64,000 bases of DNA. Origin: Sphingobacteriales bacterium. GTDB taxonomy: Bacteria; Bacteroidota; Bacteroidia; Chitinophagales; Chitinophagaceae. The stretch lies in assembly GCA_016708305.1 (NCBI GenBank), contig JADJGB010000008.1, positions 496,001 to 560,000 of the forward strand, given 5' to 3'. The notes beneath the pieces were generated by a model. It worked only from the letters and a program-made list of their open reading frames with translations, was not told where the DNA came from and did not search any database. A program made the position numbers and the translations under genes. The stretch's first letter is position 1. Every line of letters begins with the position of its first letter. Of the stretch, positions 20,258 to 31,372 are shown one piece after another.

Positions 20258-21453
20258 TTAATACAGCCTGTTTAGAAGCCCCTTAACCATCCTGTAATTG
20301 ACGGTGGCTGACAATGCTACTAACAAAAAGGCTATCAGCAGCACCAAGCAGTGTGCATAGGAAGAAAGCTCCGGGCGGCTGAACATGACAAACCGGTGAA
20401 ATGCCCATTGTATGATTTGGGTGCAGCCTAGCGCTCCCAACACTATCAAAACATATACAGGGATGAATTTTCCTGAAACACTTTTACCTAACCATCGCGG
20501 CGAGTATCCCAGCGTTAGCAATAACTGAAGGCTTTCTTTGCTGCGCGCAATCACCAACTGCAGATAAAATGAAAAAAGCATCAACGCCAGAATGACTACC
20601 AGAATTCCAAAAATGCCCAACCCCGAAAAGATACCCTGTAAAATGATCTTATTGCGCCCCAGCAGCGTTTTGTCGCGGTTAATTTTATATCCTTTGGCAT
20701 CCAAATATTGAATGAGTTGCGGATCGTTGGCATCTTTGAGTTTCAAAAACAGGCGGCTGGCCTGGATGGTTGGTTTGTTGCCAAACTGTTCGTTGGCCCA
20801 TAATAAAAAGCTTTTGGGAACCAATACCGAATTGACTCTGTCGCTGAAAGCAACAATCCTGGCCGAGAACTGATTTTCTTCAAAGGCCCTGCCATAGCAG
20901 GTAATTTGCACGGGGATGCCCATTGCCGTTTCTTTGGAAACCTGCGGCAAACCCTGCCCGGGAGCAAATACATTATATATTTCAAGAAAGTCGGAAGAAA
21001 GAATCAGCGGAATTTCCTGTTGCCCCGGCTGCCATTGAAAGTTGGGCGGAATGGTATCAATAAAAGCATTGTCAAGGCTTTCCAAAAACATGTCCGTGCT
21101 GAAGGGCAGCATATTACCGGCGCTGAGTTTTACCCTGAAATCGTTTGAGATTAAAGGCGACACACCTTCAATAAACGACTGCTTTTTATGTCTTCAATGT
21201 CCGGTTCATGAAACAGGTTTTTCTCCGGCTGGCCCATTGTTTCGTTGGTGATGATTTTGGTGATGGATACATAGTCATAGCCGTCCTTTCGGATGCTGCC
21301 TTCTTTCAATAATTTTTGAATGTTGACAAACATCTGCACCGAGCATAACAGCAGCAATACGCCTACACCCAAACCAATATACGAAAACCATCGGGAAGAG
21401 GCGTTGCCCGAAGTTTGCAAAAGCGGCTGTATGGGTTTGTAGGATAATGACAC
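20258..21453 (-). CDS. FtsX/MacB-like ABC transporter permease (one frameshift)
   Basis: A permease with an N-terminal helix (WFSYIGLGVGVLLLLCSVQM), a large extracytoplasmic domain, and three C-terminal helices (GIFGILVVILALMLFSFYLQ; FIPVYVLIVLGALGCTQ; CLVLLIAFLLVALSA). This is the FtsX topology of lipoprotein-release or MacB-type transporters. A shift at a T-run near 21178 splits it, and one T restores DIKSSRFIEGVSPLISN. It overlaps or abuts the ATPase gene upstream, forming a two-gene operon. The substrate is unknown. Confidence 0.8.
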
Positions 21454-21461
21454 GTATTTGT

Positions 21462-22102
21462 TTATAAATGAATGAATTGTGTGGCAGGGAAATAATCAAC
21501 CCGTTCCAGTTCGGCAAAAATAACACCGGCCCTCCGTTGTTGCACTTCATCCATAATCAGTTCCATTGCCTTGCGGGCATTGGCTTCGTCTAAATGGCTG
21601 AAAGGCTCATCCATCAGTAAAAAATCAAATGGCTGCAGCAAGGCCCTGATGATGACAGCCCGTTGTTGCTCGCCATAGGAGCAGTTTTTTGCAGGGGCAT
21701 TCAACCGCGTGGCTATGCTAAGCCGCTCTGCCATTTCCGAAATTTTTTCGGGAGGATGGAAAGGATTGAGTTGTCTTTTAATTCCAGATTCTGAAAAAGC
21801 GTCTGTTAGCCAAAAAGCCGCATATCCTGCAAAACCACACTTAGTTGATTCTTACGGAGATTTGCAATTTCTTCGTTTGTAAAATGTTTCAGCGGCTTAT
21901 TGTCATAAAAGATGGAACCTTCAAAATCAATCCGCATCCGATACAAAAAATGAATCAATGAGGTTTTTCCTGTACCTGAGGGCGCTACAATTTTAATGAA
22001 GTCGCCATTTGAAAAATGCAAGTCCTTTCCCCAGATGCCCGAGTTTTGCTTTCTGCTTTGCTCAAAATATGTGGGTAAAATATTTTTAAGAGTTAATTGC
22101 AT
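21462..22102 (-). CDS. ABC transporter ATPase (LolD/MacB-like), broken near the middle
   Basis: Walker A is APSGTGKTS, the Q-loop VVLQDMRLF, the signature an atypical CSYGEQQRA, and Walker B FLLMDEPFSHLDE. Between 21735 and 21805 there is an in-frame TAA after MRLFG and a missing A after LELK; otherwise the two parts align as one ~210-residue protein. After Walker B the expected histidine switch (usually TSHD or VTHD) is replaced by FAELERVDYF, so ATP hydrolysis may be unusual. It is co-transcribed with the permease. Confidence 0.75.
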
Positions 22103-22209
22103 TGCTGTTTATACTAATCTTTCTTCAAAATCTTTCTTTAAGTCTAAATTAAAAATATTACTCATTATAGTAATGGTCTCGTACTCAATTATTTTGAAAA
22201 GTTATTACC

Positions 22210-23871
22210 TTATTTATGAATTTCGGAAGGCAAATTTAAAGTGGTATCCATTGCCTCAAATTCCTGAAAATCGTTCTTTGGCATAGACGAGTACATCCGG
22301 TCCAGATATTTATTGAGTTGTTTTAATGAATTGTTGCTGCCATCCATTAAATTTATTTCAAATCTGGAATTTGCTTCCCCATTTTTCAAATCACCTAAAA
22401 CCACAATATTTTTCCAGAAAGAACCCGAAAGTTGTGACATCTTTTTGGAAGAACTGTCCCTGCTGTTGGCTGATGCAAGTTGAGTGATTTTTTGAAGGTC
22501 AACAAATCCGCCAAAAGTATGGCCTTTGAAAATACCGGCATAAGCGGGTTTTTTACCTCCTTTCAGAAACGCATCTATTTCTTCCTGCGAAGAACCCAAT
22601 GCAAACCACTGATCCAGTTGCTTGGTCTTAAAACCATTTGAAGAATCAGTTACTGCTTTGTCTTTGTCTTTGAAGAAACTATCTGCTGCATTAACTATTT
22701 TTTGAAAAGAGGTTTTATCATTAACCGAAGCGCCAAAAACGAATTTGAAATCGGGCTTTTCTTTTTGATAAGCAATCTCCTGACCGTCATCTAAGCTTAC
22801 AGTGGCCGGCGATTCTTTCATTGCAAAATTGGTAAGTGCAAAAGCCATATCTCCTTTTGAGGATTTTATAAAATCGTCAATATTTAATCCAGCCTGGCCA
22901 AGAGCGCCATTTACAATTCCATCTACGCCAATCAGTTTTAATATTTCTTTTAGTAATTCAGGATTAAAATTCATGCCAAAAGCTGCCAACACATCTCCTT
23001 CAGGCAGGCGCGAAAGCAGCTCATCGCCAACTTCTTTTCCGGAATATTTTTTAAGCAGGGCGCTGATTTCCTTATTATATAGTTGTTTGGTTTCTGCAAC
23101 AATTTTACCATTTTCAAAATTCATTTTCCCTGTAGAAATATTGTTTTCAAGCAGTGCACTCAGTTTCATCATATTGAACATACCCCCCATCATTCCGCCG
23201 TAAATATTTCCTGAGTTCATCCAGTAGTGCATATCTGCCTTATCGGCAATCAGGTCAGCAAACCGTTTGTCGCTGTCGAGCAAATCGCCGCCTTTTAAAT
23301 TTAAAGTGGTTTTGGCAAAATATTTCAGACTGTCCATACCAAATTTGTTGACTGTCTGTCCCTGGCTCATGCTTTTATACATTTCAGAAGCATCTGCCGT
23401 AAGTACAAATATTTTGTCGGTAAAATATATAACGGCATCATCGGATTTGACGCTTTTGGCAAAACTAAAATTACCATCCTTTTCAATCGTGATGCTTTCT
23501 TTGTCTATATTTTTCACCATAAGTGAAAACTTTGCAGCATCCTTTAGTTTTCCATGTATGGCTGCATAACCGCTGTTTCCGCTCTTCTTTAAGAAAAAAA
23601 CAAGACTTCCGTCAGTGTCAATTCCCGAGTTGGAAGGGTTGTTTAACAGTTTAAGCGAAAAAGAATCTTTAATGTGCTTTTGGGCTTCGGCAAACCAGGC
23701 TGATTCTTTTATTTCCTGCCAACTGAGTTTGGATGATAATGCAGACATGTCCACCTGTATTACCAATCCTGCGTCTTTTGGAACAAGTAAGCCGGTTTTG
23801 CCTCCTCTATTGCAGGATGAAAACAAAATCGCAAGAAATAAACTGCTAAATAATAAAACTTTGATTTTCAT
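22210..23871 (-). CDS. DUF4836-family lipoprotein
   Basis: A 553-residue exported protein with the signal MKIKVLLFSSLFLAILFSSC and the lipidation cysteine at residue 20. The start VPKDAGLVIQVDMSALSSKL and later DVLAAFGMNFNPELLKEILK are typical of DUF4836, a Bacteroidota family without assigned function. The frame is intact. It precedes hisS in transcription order, but whether they share an operon is unclear. Confidence 0.8.
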   Translation of the reverse strand: MKIKVLLFSSLFLAILFSSCNRGGKTGLLVPKDAGLVIQVDMSALSSKLSWQEIKESAWFAEAQKHIKDSFSLKLLNNPSNSGIDTDGSLVFFLKKSGNSGYAAIHGKLKDAAKFSLMVKNIDKESITIEKDGNFSFAKSVKSDDAVIYFTDKIFVLTADASEMYKSMSQGQTVNKFGMDSLKYFAKTTLNLKGGDLLDSDKRFADLIADKADMHYWMNSGNIYGGMMGGMFNMMKLSALLENNISTGKMNFENGKIVAETKQLYNKEISALLKKYSGKEVGDELLSRLPEGDVLAAFGMNFNPELLKEILKLIGVDGIVNGALGQAGLNIDDFIKSSKGDMAFALTNFAMKESPATVSLDDGQEIAYQKEKPDFKFVFGASVNDKTSFQKIVNAADSFFKDKDKAVTDSSNGFKTKQLDQWFALGSSQEEIDAFLKGGKKPAYAGIFKGHTFGGFVDLQKITQLASANSRDSSSKKMSQLSGSFWKNIVVLGDLKNGEANSRFEINLMDGSNNSLKQLNKYLDRMYSSMPKNDFQEFEAMDTTLNLPSEIHK

Positions 23872-23905
23872 ATTCCAAGTTTAAAAGATGATTGTATTAT
23901 TATAT

Positions 23906-25279
23906 TTATGTGTTGAAATCAAAGTGGACAATATCATCAAAACCCAATTGCACTTGTTCGCCGGCAGATAAATTCTTTACATTGATCACTTTTTCTTGAA
24001 GCTCTTTACTGCCTAATATTGCCACAAAAGGAATTGCCTTTTTTTCGGCATATTTAAATTGTTTATCAAATTTAGTATTTTCATGAAACAGCTCACAGCT
24101 CACTCCTGCCCGTCTTAACTGCTGCATCATTTCAAAAGCTTTTTCTGCCTCCTCGGTGCCCAAGTTAAAGAACAATACACGGGTACCCGACGAAACATCG
24201 GCAGGAAAGCGGTTCAGCTCGGTAAGTACGTCATAAATCCGGTCAACGCCGAAAGAAATGCCTACACCGGGAACATCGGGCACTCCGAAAAGACCTGTCA
24301 GGTCGTCATAACGTCCGCCACCGCCAATACTGCCAATCTGAACATTCTGGGCTTTTGCTTCTATGATGGTACCGGTGTAATAGTTGAGGCCGCGCGCCAG
24401 TGTGCAGTCAATTAAAAGCGGAGAACTGAGATTGGTGAGATGAGAGATGATGTAGTTCAGTTCCTCAATTCCTTCCAGGCCGGTTGCGTTGCCGTCAAAC
24501 AGTTTTTTTAATTCGGCTATTTTTTCTTCATTGCTTCCCGTAATGTTTAAGAAAGATTCGATTGTTTTTATCTGGTCGCCATTTAATCCGCGCTCGAGTA
24601 ATTCGGCTTTTACTTTTTCGATGCCTATTTTATCCAATTTGTCGATGGCAATGGTAATGTCCATCATCCGGTTAGTATCTTGTGCGCTTCCGCAAAGCAT
24701 GGCAAGGGCTGCCAATATTTTTCGGTTGTTGATTTTGATTTCTACCGGCACGTTCAGGTTTTCAAAAACGGTGGAATAAATTTGAACCAACTCCAGTTCA
24801 TTAATGAGCGATCTGCTGCCCACCACATCGGCATCGCACTGATAAAACTCCCGGTACCTGCCTTTCTGCGGTCGGTCGGCACGCCACACCGGCTGCATCT
24901 GGTAACGCTTAAAGGGCATGGAAAGCTGATTGTAGTTCATGGCTACATAGCGGGCAAAGGGAATGGTAAGGTCGTAGCGCAAAGCCCTTTCGGTAATGTC
25001 TTTGCTGCTTTTTCCTTCGGTTATCTTTTTTAAAACCTTCGGTTATCTTTTCGGCCTTTGAAGGATTGTCGAGGCCGTTGTTCAAATTTTAAAAATAAGT
25101 CTGTCGCCTTCTTCGCCATATTTACCCATCAGTGTATGCATAGTTTCCATTGCAGGTGTTTCCAATGGCTGAAAACCGTACAGCTCAAATATGTTTCTGA
25201 TGGTATTGAAAATATAATTGCGTTTACGGACTGTAGCTGCATCAAAATCTCTGGTTCCTTGTGGTATTGTTGGTTTCAT
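23906..25279 (-). CDS. hisS: Histidyl-tRNA synthetase (two frameshifts)
   Basis: Class II synthetase charging tRNA-His. The start MKPTIPQGTRDFDAATVRKR and motif 1 region are in one frame (25279 to 25082). After a T-run deletion near 25087 and an A-run excess near 25035, the rest follows in another (from LRYDLTIPFARYVAMN), with motif 2 FKRYQMQPVWRADRPQKGRY, the histidine-A motif LARGLNYYTG and motif 3 GVGISFGVDRI. The repaired length of about 458 residues is normal. hisS is essential, so these shifts are almost certainly sequence errors. The segment between the shifts repeats KITEG. Confidence 0.93.
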
Positions 25280-25329
25280 CGCCTTACCCCTGCCCCCTCT
25301 CCATCCGGAGAGGCGAGTATCGGGAAATT

Positions 25330-25791
25330 TTATTTTTTATTAATGTTGTTTATGATTGCATCGCAAGCGGCATTTATCATATCATATACTTCGTGGTATC
25401 CGTCTTCGCCGCCATACCAGGGGTCAAATACATCCAATCCTTCGCCCGGATATAGTTCATTCATTATTAAATCAACTTTTGATGTGTCAAACTTATCTTT
25501 GGCAATGTGTCTGATTTCGTCAATCACATCATCGGCCATTGCATAAATCTTATCGTATTTCTGAAAATCAGCCGTTGAAAAATTCCGCGCACGCTGATTG
25601 CTGATATCAATTCCATGCTGGCGCGCTACTTTTTGAGTAAGCCTGTGCGGCGCTTCGCCTACATGATAGCCATTGGTGCCGGCGCTATCCACCTGCCAGT
25701 TCAAACCTGCCTCATTTATTTTGTTCTGTAAAATCCCTTCTGCCAACGGGCTTCTGCAAATATTGCCCAGGCAAACCATTAAAATCTTCAT
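25330..25791 (-). CDS. Low-molecular-weight protein-tyrosine phosphatase
   Basis: Intact 153-residue phosphatase with the P-loop VCLGNICRS (nucleophile C7, R13) at the N-terminus and the general-acid motif DVFDPWYGG near residue 120. It hydrolyses phosphotyrosine, and relatives act on exopolysaccharide kinases or arginine phosphate. It is directly upstream of hisS on the same strand, 50 bp apart, so co-transcription is likely. Confidence 0.93.
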   Translation of the reverse strand: MKILMVCLGNICRSPLAEGILQNKINEAGLNWQVDSAGTNGYHVGEAPHRLTQKVARQHGIDISNQRARNFSTADFQKYDKIYAMADDVIDEIRHIAKDKFDTSKVDLIMNELYPGEGLDVFDPWYGGEDGYHEVYDMINAACDAIINNINKK

Positions 25792-26225
25792 CAGGCAAAG
25801 ATAAAGCCTATTGTGATTTATGATTTAAGATTTATGATTCAGACATAAATGGAGGAGGAAAACGATAATGCAATTTATTCGCAATCCCTGCTTTTGCTTC
25901 AACGCTTGCAACAAATTGGAAAAAAATCAATTAATTGCTATAGAGTGGTTAACCGGCTAAATGCTTTTCTGTATATATTCTGCGGTGTAATGGACAAAGT
26001 AGTTGGCATTTTTCAGACGATACCTTCTAATGGACAAAATAGTTGGTGTTTATTTTAGGTCTTTTGAGAATAAGGAGACAAAATAAATAATCTTTTTATT
26101 GTCTGCTAAACGGAGGCGGGCTCTGCCGGGGAGCAACCTGCCGAGGATAAGTCAGATGCTCGACGAAAATGTCAAACAGGGGTTTAGGCATTTTACACCT
26201 AAACCCTTGATATCTTCAGAGAGCT
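25792..26225. other. Gene-free stretch with a repeat and a hairpin
   Basis: I see no convincing gene. TAATGGACAAA.TAGTTGG occurs twice (near 25988 and 26029). GGGTTTAGG...CCTAAACCC forms a perfect 9-bp stem at 26180-26206. Both probably belong to the end of the transposase element to the right. Confidence 0.5.
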
Positions 26226-26930
26226 TTATGCCTTAAAAAACCCATCTATTAGCCGTTTTTTCCTTTTCATAGATAACCCATTATGATTTCTTAGCTTGTT
26301 TTTCAGATCAGAGAAAATGCCGCCTAAAGCATTTGTTGTATTGTGTATCATCAACTCTGCGTAGTCCTCATAAATAAAAAGCCACGGCATATTCCGTCTC
26401 AAACTTAGCCAGGCACTTCTTAACCTTTTATGAGTGTAATTGCTCTTTCCGGTTTGTGGATTGACAGTCCCTTCTTTGAGACACTCTTCCCATTTATCTT
26501 GCCATTGTAGTAATCTTTGGGTGAACGAAACTTTATTCGTTTTTGTAAGATATAGTGCCAATAGCCTCAATTCAATAGCAGCGGGCATTTTATGTTTGCG
26601 CGTAAGATAACGGTTGATAATCTGAATCTGATGAAATTGGCACATTTGTATTGAAATACCATCAAATAACCCAAAGAGTCCTATGCGGCCATCGCAGACA
26701 ATTGACTGTACCGAAATACCTCTTCGGCATATTTCTTTTATGCCATCAAGATATTGTTGATTAGTCTCGTATTTTACATATCGCTTAAGAAGAATTTTAT
26801 TGCTCAAACTATCTTTGAATACCATAACGCCGAACTTTCTGCCAAAGTAGGTGGTATCCATCAAGACATTGGCTACAGAGTCAAAAACAGAATTATTACC
26901 AGGGACATAACTATCAATCTTGCGCTGAAT
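26226..26930 (-). pseudogene. IS256-like transposase, N-terminally truncated
   Basis: A 212-residue frame begins near VLMDTTYFGRKFGVMVF and contains IVCDGRIGLFGLFDG, MCQFHQIQIINRYLT and YAELMIHNTTNALGGIFSDL, typical of the IS256-like transposases with a zinc-binding N-terminus. The open frame can be followed upstream to about 26930 (KIDSYVPGNNSVFDSVANV), but the zinc-binding start is missing. The copy is probably dead. Confidence 0.65.
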
Positions 26931-27080
26931 CGTTTATCTTTCCTGTACCGCGCTGTTGAATAACTACCTATCAGGCAGCCATTATCCGTTTGTAATCTGA
27001 TACTCTTGCAAAATTTGACCCGGACAAGTCAGGAGCCGCTAACCAGCTTTTGATTTTTCGATTATTTTAGATTCTGGCAC

Positions 27081-30000
27081 CTAATTTTCTAAAAATGCAA
27101 TTTCGGCACCTGATGCAAAATCCTGCCCGTTTTGTTCGCTAAGGGCTGCAAAGCGGATATAGCGCGTATTAACGGGTTTGTTGAAAATAACTGTTTTCAG
27201 TGAACTGTTTTTTTCAAAAGCTCCATTTTCGATGACTGTTTTCCAGTCCTTTGCATTATCACTCATTTGCAAGCTGTAATCTTTAATGTTTCCATTGCCT
27301 CCGTTTTGCCTTGGTAGATAGGTAAATCCTTTGATGGTGCGCGTCTGTCCCATATCAAAATCAACCCAATGCGGATATTTGGCAACTGTTACCGAGTACA
27401 TGGTATGCCATATTGTTGAAGGATCGCCATCCACTAAATGGCTGGCATCTCCGTCGCCTGCTTCCATACTGGAGGCATTGATAACGGTGGTTTGAATAGC
27501 TTCAATTTTTTCAAAGGTATTTGACGCCTTAATGTCAGGATCGCTGTTAAACCATGCTTTTACTTCGCCACCCAGTCTGAGAGGGATGGCTGTTTTGTAT
27601 GTTTGCGCCGGACCATTATTGATGCTGTAGCTGATGGCTTCTTTTCCTGCTGATTTAATTTCCACCGTACCTGTAGCATCTCTGGTAATGGACAAAGGCG
27701 TTTTGCCGCCAGGCGATACGTTGGCTGTTGTTGTTAAATCCTTCTTAGCCGGACGAATGATAAAGCCCACATCAGTCTGAAGCGCTTTTACTCTGTCCTG
27801 TTCCAATGGACCGCCTTGTCCACAACTGTTTCCTCCTAAGCCGGTTACGCCTGCATCCAGTTCAAGATAAGTATTTGTAGGTTTGGGTAGCAGATATGGA
27901 TGCCTTGCAGTAAGCAATTCCACCGGATTGTATTGCAGCGCTGATGTCGTCATCTCTTCTTTGGTATTGATAAATACTGCTCCTTCGCCTGCATTGTTGG
28001 TAAGCGCCACCCATCTCACATCTTCACGATTGGCCATATCCTGCGGCTTGGGGAAGTTTACATACTGTTTTGCCACCGTGCTTTTATGCTGCGAAATAAA
28101 TGAACCCACTTTTCTGTCGGGGTAATTATCATAAGGCCCGCGACCGTAGTAAGTGTAATTTCCGTACTGCTGTGGAATATTCATCACGTAGCCTAAGCGT
28201 GCCAGTATCAGATTAGGTTTGTTGGAGGTGATGCTGGCCTGAAGTTCTACAGAACCATCGGGGTAAATGGTGAAAATTTGATTGGTGGTAAATTTAAAAT
28301 CAGCAGGGCCAAATTTTTTATCTGTCAGTTCTTCAATGCTGTTATTACCAGAGCTGGTTCCCCCCAGAATTTTGGCAGCATTGGGTGCCTGAGAAATGAC
28401 TGTGAAAGCTGCCGTTACCGTACCATCACTGTTTTGGGTGAAATGGCTGCCAGTGGCTTTGTGTTTCAGGTTGTGCAACCCGTTGGTAAACCAGGGTTCA
28501 TACACCCAGTTGTCATTATTGACAAAAGCACGCAACGCATTGATTCGTGGGCCTTTACCATCTTCGATGATATTGTTGTTGCCGTACTGAAGGCTGTAAA
28601 TACTGCCTGTTTCGGTATCGAATTTGGCAGTGAAATTATCGCCGCTTACTGTCTGAATATTTCCGGCGGCAGGACTGTAAAGCGCTTTTCCCGAATTACC
28701 TGCTTTTGAAACAGCAGCTATTGAAGGACGTTCGGTAGCATTTTTTACTAAAAATTGTTCTTCTGCCTGCACATAACCTTTGTCGGCCCAGGGTTGGTTT
28801 TCTTTCAGCAAAAACTGAATGGTTACTAAATATTCCGATGCGGGATTCAGCGAATTGTATGTGTATGGAATATTGATTGTCTTTTTCTGTCTGGGTGAAA
28901 TGATGCCTGCATTTACAATACCTGTTTTAACGGGTAGGCCATTTTCTAACAGTGTCCATTTAACTTCGTATCCCGACAAATCTTTAAAATAAAATTTATT
29001 GAAAATTTCAAAATCTCCCTGTTTGATATCCTTTTCGGAAACAACTACATCTTGATACACTTTTTTCACTTCATAATATTGGGGTTTTGGTTCATAATCC
29101 CCAAAGATGATGCCGTTCATTACAAATTGACCGTCATTGGGAAAGTCGCCAAAGTCGCCGCCATAGGCCAGATATTTGGTGCCTGTTTTTTTGTCATAAT
29201 TATACATGGATTGGTCAATCCAATCCCAGATGGCGCCACCCATAAAATGATTGGTTGACTCCATCGCATCCCAGTAGTCCACTAAGTTGCCGCAGGCATT
29301 ACCCATTGAGTGTGCATATTCTGACACGTGGAAAGGATACTTGATTTTATAATTACCCTTTACTGCGCCACGCATCCAGGCGATGGAGGGATACTGGTTG
29401 GAGCCGATATCTACGATATCATTATTTCTCTCATATTGTACCGGTCTCGATTTATCCACTTCTTTGAGTGCATTGTAAGCAGCTACAAAGTTTTTACCCG
29501 GACCGGCTTCATTACCCAATGACCAGATAACTACCGACGGATGATTGTAAGTGGCATGTACCATTTCCATTACGCGGGCAACGTGTGCAGGCTTCCACTC
29601 GGGTGGGTGCGACAAGGAAGCGGCGCCGTAGTAGTACTGATGCGATTCGATATTGGCTTCATCTTCGAGATAGATACCGTATTTGTCGCAAAGAAAATAC
29701 CAGTATGGATCATCGGGGTAGTGGGCATTTCTTACATGATTAATATTACCTCGTTTCATAAGCATAATCTCTTTTTCCATCATTTCGCGGGTAATGGCAT
29801 GGCCAACGGATGGATTCGTTTCGTGCCGGTTAACGCCACGTAGTTTCACCGTCTTGCCGTTGATGTAGTAATACCTGCCGGCAAGGCCAAATTCATCTTT
29901 TTCGGCAGGGGTATCCTTTAATTCTACTTTTCTGAACCCGATAATTGTCGAAACGGTTTCTACTGTTTTACCCTTTGCATCTTTGAGTTCGGCAATAAGG

Positions 30001-31013
30001 GTATAACGATATGGTTTTTCGGCTGACCATAAGTTGGGGCTTGCCACCTTCATTACTGCCTCAGATGCTTTTATGTTTTGCGAAGGGGCGATAGCGTTGA
30101 TAATCAGCGAACCATTATTATAATTTTCGTCCAGATCAGGAATTACATTCAGATCTCTGATCTGAACTTTTGGCACTGCGTGAAGGGCTACTGTTCTAAA
30201 AATGCCCGGCAGCCTAAACATATCCTGTGCCTCAAGGAACGAACCGTCCGAATTTCTGTAAACCTCTACCGCCAAGGTATTATTGCCTTTTTTCAAATAG
30301 CGTGTGATATTAAAACTGGCCAGATTTCTGGAATTTTTGGAAAAACCCACATAATTGCCATTTACCCACAGATAAAAAAAGCAATCTACTCCGTCAAAAT
30401 TCAAAAACACCTCACGGCCGTTCCAGTCTGCAGGGATTGAAAAGTCTCTTCTGAAAGAACCTACTTCATTCCTGTATTCGTAGGTAGTCCAGCTTTGAGG
30501 AGGTGTACGCATCACCCCACCGTGCCAGTCGTCCACCGCCACTTTGTGTTGAAAAATAACCGGCTGATTCACATAAACAGGCACACCGTATTTCAAGCTG
30601 CTGTTTTTTTGAATACCATGGATATTCCAGCTAAGTGGCACGGGTACATTGTCCCAACCTGAAACATTAAATGAAGGCTGATAAAAAACCTTTGGTCTTT
30701 CATCAGGGTTTTTTGCAAAGTGAAACTTCCAGGCACCATTCAGCGACTGCCAGTATTTTGAGTTTTCGGGCAGCACCCTGCGGGCGCTGTTCACATCCTG
30801 AAAGGAGAAATAATAAGCCTTGGGCTGTTCTTTGTTCAGCGCCAGTTCCTGTGGCGACTCCCACTCGTTTCCTACGGGCGCTTTTTCGTTGGCATACTTA
30901 AATCCTTCCAGAATTTTCTGGGCAGACAGCGTGCCTGATGTAAGGATAAACAATACAATGATAATCAGTAACGATTTCTTTTTCATAATCGAATGAATAT
31001 TTTTAATTAACAA
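27081..31013 (-). CDS. GH2 beta-galactosidase with C-terminal discoidin-like domain
   Basis: A 1310-residue exported enzyme hydrolysing beta-galactosides. The likely start is the internal ATG at 30986 (MKKKSLLIIIVLFILTSG), giving a clean signal peptide ending SAQ. Sugar-binding, immunoglobulin-like and TIM-barrel domains follow in LacZ order. The acid/base glutamate is in IWSLGNEAGPG (about residue 499) and the nucleophile in FHVSEYAHSMGN (about 565). A small-chain domain follows, and the last ~130 residues (DGDPSTIWHTMYS, HWVDFDMGQTRTIKGFTY) look like an F5/8 type C carbohydrate-binding module. The frame is intact, and it stands alone between an IS remnant and array 2. Confidence 0.93.
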   Translation of the reverse strand: MLIKNIHSIMKKKSLLIIIVLFILTSGTLSAQKILEGFKYANEKAPVGNEWESPQELALNKEQPKAYYFSFQDVNSARRVLPENSKYWQSLNGAWKFHFAKNPDERPKVFYQPSFNVSGWDNVPVPLSWNIHGIQKNSSLKYGVPVYVNQPVIFQHKVAVDDWHGGVMRTPPQSWTTYEYRNEVGSFRRDFSIPADWNGREVFLNFDGVDCFFYLWVNGNYVGFSKNSRNLASFNITRYLKKGNNTLAVEVYRNSDGSFLEAQDMFRLPGIFRTVALHAVPKVQIRDLNVIPDLDENYNNGSLIINAIAPSQNIKASEAVMKVASPNLWSAEKPYRYTLIAELKDAKGKTVETVSTIIGFRKVELKDTPAEKDEFGLAGRYYYINGKTVKLRGVNRHETNPSVGHAITREMMEKEIMLMKRGNINHVRNAHYPDDPYWYFLCDKYGIYLEDEANIESHQYYYGAASLSHPPEWKPAHVARVMEMVHATYNHPSVVIWSLGNEAGPGKNFVAAYNALKEVDKSRPVQYERNNDIVDIGSNQYPSIAWMRGAVKGNYKIKYPFHVSEYAHSMGNACGNLVDYWDAMESTNHFMGGAIWDWIDQSMYNYDKKTGTKYLAYGGDFGDFPNDGQFVMNGIIFGDYEPKPQYYEVKKVYQDVVVSEKDIKQGDFEIFNKFYFKDLSGYEVKWTLLENGLPVKTGIVNAGIISPRQKKTINIPYTYNSLNPASEYLVTIQFLLKENQPWADKGYVQAEEQFLVKNATERPSIAAVSKAGNSGKALYSPAAGNIQTVSGDNFTAKFDTETGSIYSLQYGNNNIIEDGKGPRINALRAFVNNDNWVYEPWFTNGLHNLKHKATGSHFTQNSDGTVTAAFTVISQAPNAAKILGGTSSGNNSIEELTDKKFGPADFKFTTNQIFTIYPDGSVELQASITSNKPNLILARLGYVMNIPQQYGNYTYYGRGPYDNYPDRKVGSFISQHKSTVAKQYVNFPKPQDMANREDVRWVALTNNAGEGAVFINTKEEMTTSALQYNPVELLTARHPYLLPKPTNTYLELDAGVTGLGGNSCGQGGPLEQDRVKALQTDVGFIIRPAKKDLTTTANVSPGGKTPLSITRDATGTVEIKSAGKEAISYSINNGPAQTYKTAIPLRLGGEVKAWFNSDPDIKASNTFEKIEAIQTTVINASSMEAGDGDASHLVDGDPSTIWHTMYSVTVAKYPHWVDFDMGQTRTIKGFTYLPRQNGGNGNIKDYSLQMSDNAKDWKTVIENGAFEKNSSLKTVIFNKPVNTRYIRFAALSEQNGQDFASGAEIAFLEN

Positions 31014-31111
31014 GCTGATGAATTCAGGTGAAACCCATCAAAGTAACTGAAAATAAAGGTCAATAACAAGGAAAAATAGCGGCAAACGATTGCACAAGAA
31101 CGATCTATTTA

Positions 31112-31236
31112 TTAACCGTTTTGGCAGCTTGGCAGATTTTAACCGATAAACTTTAATCGAAGAACAAACTTTCAATTTACCGAAAGCGTTCAATCTAAGC
31201 ACTGAACCCGCCATTTTGCCAAACTGCTTGTTGAAC
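31112..31236 (-). repeat. attC-like palindromic site (distal end of array 2)
   Basis: AAC core at 31114 (TTAACCG), left arm GGCAGCTTGGCAGATTTTAA, right arm CGCCATTTTGCCAAACTGC, ending GTTGAAC at 31230-31236. The full recombinase/IS91 element starts at that core. Confidence 0.7.
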
Positions 31237-31372
31237 TAAACCTACGGTAGCCTTCCGCAACTATCCGTAAATTTAGCATTCACTAAAATACAATTTATTA
31301 TGGCAACAAAAAAAAATCGCCGGAAGAACTGAGGTATAATAAATATCTCAATCGTGCCAAAGCCTGCCCTGA

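Noticed and set aside
25849..26058. Plus-strand 69-residue open frame after the phosphatase gene
   Set aside because: It spans a repeated IS-end-like sequence and has no recognisable feature.
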